From Rhodobiaceae bacterium (GTDB taxonomy: Bacteria; Pseudomonadota; Alphaproteobacteria; Parvibaculales; Parvibaculaceae): a DNA stretch of 64,000 bases. Both the position numbers and the translations under genes were made by a program. Below the pieces are notes generated by a model. That model had not been told where the DNA came from. It saw only the letters and a program-made list of their open reading frames with translations, and did not search any database. Of this stretch, positions 7,620 through 14,323 are shown piece after piece. The first letter of the stretch is position 1; every line of letters begins with the position of its first letter. The DNA is taken from contig JAAWWE010000005.1 of NCBI GenBank assembly GCA_021404525.1, positions 62,001 through 126,000 on the forward strand. The letters run 5' to 3'.

Positions 7620-9939
7620 ATCGTGAATATCCGCACTCCGTGCAGCTATCACAGCCTTCCTGGCGGATGAGAGACCGATCACCACAGCGGGGACAGCTGG
7701 CGCGCCTCGGCCCATCCGTGTCGCCTGCGACCTTTTGCAGTGCTTCTGATATCGGTCGCCCGTCACTCTTGGCGATGAAGCCGGTGTCGATCATATGTTG
7801 TTCGATCACTTCGCCAATGGCTGCCAGCAGGCTTGGGACATATCGCCCATCAACCCAGGCCCCGCCGCGTGGATCAAACACGGCTTTCAGTTCTTCAACT
7901 ACGAAGGTCACATCGCCGCCGCGCCGGAAGACAGCAGAGATCATCCGCGTGAGGGCAACGGTCCAGGCATAATGCTCCATGTTTTTTGAGTTGATGAAGA
8001 TTTCGAAAGGCCGCCTGCGATTGTCCTGCATTATGTCATTCAACGTGATGTACATGGCGTGGTCGCTTTCAGGCCATTGCAGCTTATAGGTGAAACCGGG
8101 CAGAACGGTGTCGCGCTCCAAAGGAGATGACATGTAGACCACCCCGTCATGCTCAACAGGGTCAAGGACAGGCTTGGGGGCCTCCAGCGGCAGTGCAGAC
8201 TGGCATTGTGTTTCCTTCTGTTTGACTGGGGTGTCTGCCGAGAGGACCGAACCGCGTACATCGCTTGGACGATAAGTTGTGCAGCCTTTCAAGCCCATCC
8301 GATAGGCATCGCTGTAGACTGATTTGAAATCTTCAAAGCTCAGGTCCTCAGGACAATTGATGGTTTTTGAAATCGAGCTGTCGATATATTTCTGAACCGT
8401 GGCCTGAACCCTGACATGGTCTGCTGGGCTTAAGTCCTCAGTCGTCACAAATGTGTCTGGCAGGTTTGTGCCTTCGCCAAACTTCGCCCGGTATTGCGCT
8501 ACGGCATAGTCGACGACTTTCTCCTCCGAGCGCGATCCGTCTGGCATCAGAACCTTGCGCGTGTAGTCCAGCGCAAAGATGGGCTCAATGCCGCTTGAAA
8601 CGTTCCCTGCGAAAAGAGAGATGGTTCCGGTGGGCGCGATGGAGGTGAGAAGGGCGTTTCGAATCCCCTTTTCTTCAATGGCTGCACGCACATCTGCGTC
8701 GAGAGTTTTGACCGTTTCCCCGCCAAGGAAGGCGTCTTTGTCGAAAAGCGGAAACGCGCCTTTCTCTGCCGCCAGGTCTGTAGAGGCCAGGTACGCGGCG
8801 CGTTGGAGTGCTCGCATCCAGGTCTCAATCAGATCGAGACTTTCGTCGCTGCCATAGCGTACCCCACACATGACAAGGGCATCTGCAAGGCCTGTAACAC
8901 CAAGGCCGATGCGGCGCTTTGCTGTTGCTTCGTGTTCCTGCTGGGGTAAGGGGAAGCGCGAGATATCGATCACATTGTCCATGGCGCGCACCGCGCACTG
9001 CACCAACCTGTCCAGGTGCTTGAGATCAATATAGGCATCTGTGCTGAATGGTTTTTCGACCAGTCGTGCAAGGTTGATCGACCCGAGAAGACAGGCCCCG
9101 TAGGGCGGCAGGGGTTGCTCACCGCACGGGTTCGTTGCGTGAATTGTTTCGCAATAGGCGAGGTTGTTTTGTTTGTTGATGCGGTCAATGAAGATGACAC
9201 CCGGCTCCGCATAGGCATAGGTGGCCTCCATCATCTTGTCCCAGAGCGCCCGTGCCTTGATTGTCCTGTAGGTTTTCCCACCAAAGACAAGTGGCCAATC
9301 CGCATCGGCTTCGACCGCCTCCATAAAAGGGTCGGTGACAAGGACGGACAGGTTGAACATGGTCAGCCGACCTGCTTCCTGTTTCGCCTCGATAAAGTCT
9401 TCAATGTCAGGATGGTTGCACACCATTGTTGCCATCATGGCGCCGCGCCTTGATCCTGCCGACATGATCGTCTGGCACATGGCATTCCAGACATCCATGA
9501 AACTGAGAGGGCCGGATGCGTCTGCTCCGACACCTTTCACCTCTGCCCCTTTTGGGCGCAAGGTTGAGAAGTCGTACCCGATACCGCCGCCTTGCTGCAT
9601 GGTGAGCGCGGCTTCCTTCAAGGCCTCAAAGATGCCACCCATATCATCGGGAACATCGCCCATGACGAAACAGTTGAAGAGCGTGACGGAACGCTCAGTG
9701 CCTGCTCCGGCAACGATGCGTCCTGCGGGCAGGAACTGAAATCCCTCAAGCGTCTGTTTGAACTCTGTTTCCCATTTCGATCGCTCCGCTGGCGCTTCTG
9801 CCGCAGCCAGTGCCTGGGCGATGCGGTTCCAGGTATGCGTAACCGTCTCGTCGGCAGGCAGCATGTCTGACCCGCTGAAGCGATATTTCATCTGCCAGAT
9901 TTGGTCGGCAATTGGGATCAGGCTGTTGGATTGCGTCAT
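7612..9939 (-). CDS. nrdJ: Adenosylcobalamin-dependent ribonucleotide reductase (class II)
   Basis: Class II reductases make deoxyribonucleotides with adenosylcobalamin as radical source, independent of oxygen. The 775-residue protein has the N-terminal cysteine in FNCFVMGD, the QQGGGIGYDFSTLRPKGA segment, the active-site NPCGEQPLPPYGACLLGSINL and, near the end, the GLKGCTTYRP segment followed by a TSCPD-type domain. It closes with a cysteine-rich tail, CPRCGD...CDSCTECGYSRCG, which resembles a zinc ribbon or redox tail. The window also encodes a cobalamin adenosyltransferase. No cobalamin riboswitch is visible upstream; instead a GTTC-N7-GTTC SOS-type box is present. Confidence 0.95.
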   Translation of the reverse strand: MTQSNSLIPIADQIWQMKYRFSGSDMLPADETVTHTWNRIAQALAAAEAPAERSKWETEFKQTLEGFQFLPAGRIVAGAGTERSVTLFNCFVMGDVPDDMGGIFEALKEAALTMQQGGGIGYDFSTLRPKGAEVKGVGADASGPLSFMDVWNAMCQTIMSAGSRRGAMMATMVCNHPDIEDFIEAKQEAGRLTMFNLSVLVTDPFMEAVEADADWPLVFGGKTYRTIKARALWDKMMEATYAYAEPGVIFIDRINKQNNLAYCETIHATNPCGEQPLPPYGACLLGSINLARLVEKPFSTDAYIDLKHLDRLVQCAVRAMDNVIDISRFPLPQQEHEATAKRRIGLGVTGLADALVMCGVRYGSDESLDLIETWMRALQRAAYLASTDLAAEKGAFPLFDKDAFLGGETVKTLDADVRAAIEEKGIRNALLTSIAPTGTISLFAGNVSSGIEPIFALDYTRKVLMPDGSRSEEKVVDYAVAQYRAKFGEGTNLPDTFVTTEDLSPADHVRVQATVQKYIDSSISKTINCPEDLSFEDFKSVYSDAYRMGLKGCTTYRPSDVRGSVLSADTPVKQKETQCQSALPLEAPKPVLDPVEHDGVVYMSSPLERDTVLPGFTYKLQWPESDHAMYITLNDIMQDNRRRPFEIFINSKNMEHYAWTVALTRMISAVFRRGGDVTFVVEELKAVFDPRGGAWVDGRYVPSLLAAIGEVIEQHMIDTGFIAKSDGRPISEALQKVAGDTDGPRRASCPRCGDRSLIRQEGCDSCTECGYSRCG

Positions 9940-10014
9940 CTAAAGATATCCGGATGCGGCGTGCAGATTGAGGGCCCTGATCTTGGTCTGGATCGTGCGG
10001 TCCGTCAAACAAAT

Positions 10015-10029
10015 GTTCTGTTTATGTTC
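10015..10029. promoter_or_regulatory. Putative LexA (SOS) box upstream of nrdJ-alkZ
   Basis: The plus strand reads GTTC (10015-10018), seven bases, GTTC (10026-10029), an exact match to the alphaproteobacterial LexA operator GTTC-N7-GTTC (GAAC-N7-GAAC on the coding strand). It lies 76 bases upstream of the nrdJ start in the only intergenic gap before the operon. The match is direct; binding is inferred. Confidence 0.6.
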
Positions 10030-10093
10030 CTTTGATGTGCATCTGTAATCGAAGAAACAGGAGTTTGTTCCGGCAGAGAATGGACAGTGAAGG

Positions 10094-10858
10094 TTAAGTC
10101 TTGCTGACCTCTTTCGCTTCCGCTGTTCTGGCGGCTTCTGGGTCAAAGCCTGCTTCCAGCAGGAGCTTGTCGGTTGCCGTTTCGATCCTTGTTTCAAGCT
10201 CTTTCATGAACTCAGGGCGTTTTAGGCCAGGCTCAATTGGGGGCAGAAACTCGATGACGATGGTGCCCGGTTTGCGCTGCATTTTCCGTCTTGGCCAAAA
10301 CAAGCCGGAGTTGAGCGCGACGGGGACACAGGGCACATCAAGGTGGCTATAGAGGCCCGCAACGCCTGGCATGTAAGGATTGCGCGCGCCGGGTGCAGCT
10401 CTGGTGCCTTCAGGGAAGATGATCAGGTGTCTGTCTTCTGCGGCGGCGTCTGCTGCCTGGCGCAGCATCTTGCGGAGCGCCTTGGGTCCATCAGAGCGGC
10501 GGATCGCGATCATGCGGGCCTTCTGCACATACCAGCCGTAGAGCGGGATGTAGAGCAGCTCCTGTTTCAACACGAGCGCTGGATGGTCAACAATGGCGAT
10601 CAGGCTCACTGTCTCCCACATGGATTGGTGTTTGGAGGCCACAACACAGGCAGTCTCGGGAATGTTTTCTATTCCGCGCACTTCGTATTTGGTGCCCGCG
10701 ATGACTTTGAGAAGCCACAGGTTCCAGTCACCCACGGCGCGCATCAGCCATACGGCGTATTTGGATGGACCCAGAAGGAGCGGCAAGCCGATCAGGCCCG
10801 CTATCACTGAGGTGCTGTAGAAGAAAAAGTTGAACAGAACGGATCGAAATAAAAGCAA
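10094..10858 (-). CDS. plsC: 1-acyl-sn-glycerol-3-phosphate acyltransferase
   Basis: PlsC adds the second acyl chain to lysophosphatidic acid at the inner membrane. The product has an N-terminal hydrophobic anchor (about residues 10-35), the acyltransferase motif as HQSMWE (an H-x4-E variant of the usual H-x4-D), and the FPEGTR motif. A TTG is the only plausible start that includes the hydrophobic N-terminus; no strong Shine-Dalgarno sequence precedes it. The gene lies 52 bases downstream of the YdcF-family gene on the same strand, so the two may be co-transcribed. Confidence 0.9.
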   Translation of the reverse strand: MLLFRSVLFNFFFYSTSVIAGLIGLPLLLGPSKYAVWLMRAVGDWNLWLLKVIAGTKYEVRGIENIPETACVVASKHQSMWETVSLIAIVDHPALVLKQELLYIPLYGWYVQKARMIAIRRSDGPKALRKMLRQAADAAAEDRHLIIFPEGTRAAPGARNPYMPGVAGLYSHLDVPCVPVALNSGLFWPRRKMQRKPGTIVIEFLPPIEPGLKRPEFMKELETRIETATDKLLLEAGFDPEAARTAEAKEVSKT

Positions 10859-10910
10859 GTGATGGTCCCCATGCGGCCAGAACAGCTGATATCGGGCGCC
10901 CCTCCCGTGT

Positions 10911-11537
10911 TCACACTTCCTCCAGGCCGCCTAACCTCACCAGCGTTAGCAGAAATTTGGAGTATTCTGCAATGAGTAGGCGGCTCGTGCCGGAATATCG
11001 CCACCATTCGTCCAGATGGACCCCGTCATGAAAGACCGGATGCCCCCGCAGGTCAGTATCGGGCATGGTGTGGCTGAGCTCACGCAGCGCGCGGGGCAGA
11101 TGATAGGCGCTGGTGACGACCAGCAGACTTTGGAACCCATTGGCCTCTACCCATGAAGCGGTTTCTGCGGCGTTGCCAATGGTGTTTTCGGCTCTCCAGT
11201 CCATGTCTACGCAGCAGTCAAACAGGGCCTTATCGGGGCTCAGAAGGTCGCTGAGCTCTTCTTTTGTGACCTCGGGGTGAACCCCAGAGACGAGCAGGCG
11301 GGCGCCCCTGCCGCTTGAGAGCAGATCCATGGCGGCGTCAATGCGTTCTGGACCACCTGTGAGAACCACAATGGCGTCTGCTGCGCCCTGGGGTGCTGCC
11401 TGGTTGGATCTGGGAATTTCGCTCAGGAACCAAAGAAAGCCGAATGCGTACCCGAGCGTCAGAACCGTCAGCCCTGTCAGGGCCAACCTTAGTCGTCGGG
11501 GCAGCTTTCCCCAGATGGACTTGAGTGTCGCGTACAT
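10911..11537 (-). CDS. YdcF/SanA/ElyC family (DUF218) protein
   Basis: The 208-residue product has one N-terminal transmembrane helix (about 20-40) followed by a DUF218 domain with the motifs IVVLTGGPERIDAA, LVSGVHP, AENTIGNAAETASW and VVTSAYHLPRA. Members such as SanA and ElyC influence envelope integrity in enterobacteria; the biochemical activity is not established. A GTG at 11540 precedes the ATG used here by one codon. It is followed closely by plsC and preceded by a 152-base gap after ftsX, consistent with a separate envelope-related unit. Confidence 0.85.
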   Translation of the reverse strand: MYATLKSIWGKLPRRLRLALTGLTVLTLGYAFGFLWFLSEIPRSNQAAPQGAADAIVVLTGGPERIDAAMDLLSSGRGARLLVSGVHPEVTKEELSDLLSPDKALFDCCVDMDWRAENTIGNAAETASWVEANGFQSLLVVTSAYHLPRALRELSHTMPDTDLRGHPVFHDGVHLDEWWRYSGTSRLLIAEYSKFLLTLVRLGGLEEV

Positions 11538-11689
11538 CACCGCCGGTCGCTCATGTTCCCAGGATATGACAGTTTAGCATGAGGATAGGCTCAATATTGC
11601 CAATTTGCGGCGAATTTTCACCCTGGGGGAATTTTCAGCTGGTGGCGAATTTGAATCAGAAAAGCGTGCAACCCGTGGCGACGGGCGTT

Positions 11690-12637
11690 CTAGATCATTC
11701 GGCCTAGGACTCGGAGAACCGTGATTCGTGCGGCAAGCGTGGTGGTGAGCGCCACAATGGCTGGCACCAGCAGAAGCCAGGGATAATCGCTGAGCATCAG
11801 TCCTGGTACAGGCAGCAGGAAGGCACCGCCTTCAGAGCCTAGCCAGGTGATGGCGAGGAAGGTCAGGATGGCAGCCGCAAGGCCGCTGCCGCCGCCGCGG
11901 AGGCCGAGCTGCAGGAAATGCCGCTGGACTTCGTTTGCGACAAATTCATCGGGCGCCCCGACGAGATGGAGCACTTCGACACTTTCATGATTGGCGGCAA
12001 GGCTCGCTCTTGTGGCAAAGACGACGATGGCCACAGTTGTGAGCGTAATCAGCGTAAGAATGCCGATGGAGAGCCAGACCGCAGAGCGCGCCGCCGAGAG
12101 AAGTTCGCCCAGCCATTGCCTGTGGGTGTCGAGCTCAATTCCTGGTGCTGCTGCTGCTAGACGTTCGGCGAGGCGGCTCATATCGACTTGTGCGTCAGGG
12201 CTGAGTTCTACATCAATGAGTGAAGGCAAGGGCAGGTCTTCACTCTCCGTCGTTTCCCCCAACCAAGGATCAAGGAGGGCTCGAATGTCCGCCTCTGAGA
12301 GCGCGCTGGCCCGTTCAATGCCGTCTACTTCATCGAGCACGGCGAGGGCTGCACTGATCTGATCCTCTGTTGCGATTTCTGCGTGGGGCTTTACCTGAAT
12401 GGTCAGGGAGCCTTCGAGTTGTGCGGTCCAGTCATTTGCCGACCGGGTCACTGTCACCATGGCGCCAAAGGCGAGGCAAGCGAGGTAACACATCGCTGCC
12501 ACGACAAGCACCAGGGTCGCGCCTGTCACATCAGCTGGTGGCATGATCCCGCTTCGCGGTGCCCGTCCCGCAATCAATGCTGTCCAGTTGGACCCCTGGC
12601 TCGGCCTTGTTTTGCCGCTTGCGTCTGGCTCAGTCAC
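11690..12637 (-). CDS. ftsX: Cell division ABC transporter permease FtsX
   Basis: FtsX is the membrane partner of FtsE and couples the divisome to periplasmic peptidoglycan hydrolases. The 315-residue protein has the expected layout: cytoplasmic N-terminal tail of about 35 residues, a first transmembrane helix (about 39-62), a periplasmic domain of roughly 110 residues, and three further helices in the C-terminal half. Sequence conservation is low, as usual for FtsX, and the assignment rests on topology plus the overlap with ftsE. Its start overlaps the ftsE stop by eight bases. Confidence 0.9.
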   Translation of the reverse strand: MTEPDASGKTRPSQGSNWTALIAGRAPRSGIMPPADVTGATLVLVVAAMCYLACLAFGAMVTVTRSANDWTAQLEGSLTIQVKPHAEIATEDQISAALAVLDEVDGIERASALSEADIRALLDPWLGETTESEDLPLPSLIDVELSPDAQVDMSRLAERLAAAAPGIELDTHRQWLGELLSAARSAVWLSIGILTLITLTTVAIVVFATRASLAANHESVEVLHLVGAPDEFVANEVQRHFLQLGLRGGGSGLAAAILTFLAITWLGSEGGAFLLPVPGLMLSDYPWLLLVPAIVALTTTLAARITVLRVLGRMI

Positions 12638-13289
12638 GATAGGTCAGTTCCCCATTTTGAATGATGAGCTCTGGTGCGTTGCTTGCGTCGACAAGCGCAC
12701 GATCATGGGTTGCAATTAGAACAGAGGTTCCCAGACGGTTTAGCTCGATGAAGAGGCGCAACAGGCGCTGGCCCATTTCCGGGTCAACATTGCCTGTCGG
12801 TTCATCAGCGAGAAGCAGTGCTGGCCGTCCGACAACTGCCCGTGCGATGGCAGCACGCTGCTGTTCCCCACCTGATAGCGTTGAGGGGCGCGCCTGCATG
12901 CGGTCGCCAAGTCCGACCCAGGTGAGAAGCTCTTCAACATCATCTCGGTACTCGGCCTCATTGCGTCCTGTGACCTTCAGGGGCAAAGCGACGTTCTCAT
13001 AGGTTGTCAGGTGTTCCAGAAGCCGAAATTCTTGAAATACAACACCAATGCGGCGGCGAAGACCTGGTAGCTCTGCGCGTGAGGTGGTGGCCACATCATG
13101 TCCGAACATGGATATCAGGCCGCGTGATGGCTTGTGCGCCAGGAACATGAGCTTCAGCAGGGAGGTTTTCCCGGCACCCGAAGGGCCTGTGAGGAAATGC
13201 AGCGATCCCGGCTCCAAATGGAAGGAGACGTCGCGCAAAATCTCAGGGCCCATCCCGTAGCGCATTCCGACATTTTCAAACCGCACCAT
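12630..13289 (-). CDS. ftsE: Cell division ATP-binding protein FtsE
   Basis: FtsE is the ABC ATPase of the FtsEX divisome complex. All ABC motifs are present: Walker A GPSGAGKTS, Q-loop VFQEFRLL, signature LSGGEQQR, Walker B ALLLADEPTGNVD and the H-loop ATHD. Length, 219 residues, is normal. It is first in the ftsE-ftsX operon, diverges from the zinc-ribbon gene, and has a TTAA-N7-TTAA CtrA-type box 67 bases upstream of its start. Confidence 0.96.
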   Translation of the reverse strand: MVRFENVGMRYGMGPEILRDVSFHLEPGSLHFLTGPSGAGKTSLLKLMFLAHKPSRGLISMFGHDVATTSRAELPGLRRRIGVVFQEFRLLEHLTTYENVALPLKVTGRNEAEYRDDVEELLTWVGLGDRMQARPSTLSGGEQQRAAIARAVVGRPALLLADEPTGNVDPEMGQRLLRLFIELNRLGTSVLIATHDRALVDASNAPELIIQNGELTYRD

Positions 13290-13355
13290 TTACGCTGCTC
13301 TTCTTCGCTTTGCTGTTGCAAACATTGCTACAAAATGCCGTCTTTTGCCGGGGGA

Positions 13356-13370
13356 TTAACTCAGCCTTAA
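13356..13370. promoter_or_regulatory. Putative CtrA box in the ftsE / zinc-ribbon gene divergent region
   Basis: TTAA (13356-13359), seven bases, TTAA (13367-13370) followed by C exactly matches the CtrA consensus TTAA-N7-TTAAC. It lies in the 262-base gap between ftsE (minus) and the zinc-ribbon gene (plus), closer to ftsE. In Caulobacter and relatives CtrA controls division and envelope genes once per cycle. Control of ftsEX here is inferred. Confidence 0.5.
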
Positions 13371-13528
13371 CCACGTTTACGCGTTTAATAGTCGGCGCAA
13401 GCCACCCTTGCACGGAAAATCTCCAGCCGCTGCTCGCCAGAGGCTTTCTGCAGCGGATTTCGGGGATGTTTTCCATTGCTCGCTTGAGTTGTCCGGATGG
13501 CCTGTGCAAAGTGATGACGATCAAATTT

Positions 13529-13549
13529 GATTCAGAAAAGACCTGATTC
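13529..13549. promoter_or_regulatory. Pair of GANTC (CcrM methylation) sites upstream of zinc-ribbon gene
   Basis: Two GATTC pentamers occur at 13529-13533 and 13545-13549, immediately before the ATG at 13552. GANTC is the target of the cell-cycle methyltransferase CcrM in alphaproteobacteria. Two sites within about 20 bases of a start codon may be regulatory, though they could be chance. Confidence 0.3.
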
Positions 13550-13551
13550 GT

Positions 13552-14301
13552 ATGATTATTTCCTGCCCATCCTGCACAACCAAGTACCAAGTTGAGGCAG
13601 CTGGTTTCATGCCAAAGGGCCGGAAGGTTCGTTGCGCGAAATGCGGTGAAACCTGGCATCAGGATCCACCCAAAGATATTCCAAAAACACTTGATGAAAC
13701 CGACGAGGTGCCGGTTGAGGCGAAGGATGCTGCGCCGCCGCCACCCGCAAATGACTCTGATGCTCCTGCTGAAAAGCCTGCGGCTGCAAGTGTCGGATCG
13801 GAAGCTGTTGCAGCGCGCCGGATGGCTGCATTTCGTAAGACGCTGACGCGGTGGCGCCTAGGGCAAGTTGCGGGCTTTGCAGGTCTTGGTCTTTTTGTGG
13901 GGCTTACGCTTCTTGCGCTGTACAGCTTTAAGGATGAACTGGTTGCAGCGTGGCCTGCCACGGCTTCCCTCTATGCGGTGCTGAACGAGCCTGTGAACCC
14001 GCAGCGGATGGAATTCCAAAACGTCGCCTACGAGCATCAATATGAGAACGGGCTGCCTGTGCTCTCTATCACTGGCGAAGTGGTGAATGTGGGCGATGCA
14101 CGCCTGTCGGTTCCCCGTGTCCGCGTAGGCCTGCGAGATGAAGGTCAGAACGAGCTTTATGCGTGGACCTTTGCGCTGCCGGAACCAGCCCTCGAACCAA
14201 GCGAAACGGCTGAATTTGTCACGCGCCTGTCGAGTCCGCCAATAGATGCGCGGGATCTCGAAATTCGGTTTCTTGATCAGACCGAAGAAATGAACCCCTG
14301 A
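13552..14301 (+). CDS. MJ0042-type zinc-ribbon membrane protein with DUF3426-like C-terminus
   Basis: The 249-residue product starts with a zinc ribbon, CPSC at 5-8 and CAKC at 28-31, of the MJ0042 type (motif ISCPSCTTKY). A low-complexity proline/alanine-rich linker (about 50-85) is followed by one transmembrane helix (about 104-125) and a C-terminal periplasmic domain resembling DUF3426, with the NVGDARLSVPRVRV pattern. The function is unknown. Divergence from ftsEX is a recurrent layout in alphaproteobacteria as I recall it, and together with the GANTC pair and CtrA box it hints at a cell-cycle or envelope role. Confidence 0.82.
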   Translation: MIISCPSCTTKYQVEAAGFMPKGRKVRCAKCGETWHQDPPKDIPKTLDETDEVPVEAKDAAPPPPANDSDAPAEKPAAASVGSEAVAARRMAAFRKTLTRWRLGQVAGFAGLGLFVGLTLLALYSFKDELVAAWPATASLYAVLNEPVNPQRMEFQNVAYEHQYENGLPVLSITGEVVNVGDARLSVPRVRVGLRDEGQNELYAWTFALPEPALEPSETAEFVTRLSSPPIDARDLEIRFLDQTEEMNP

Positions 14302-14323
14302 TCAGGCTCTGATGTCGAACGCC

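Noticed and set aside
9940..10093. Cobalamin riboswitch upstream of nrdJ
   Set aside because: The gap is too short and lacks a visible B12 box; a LexA-type box is present instead. The same negative result holds for the regions before the PduO-type gene and ecm.
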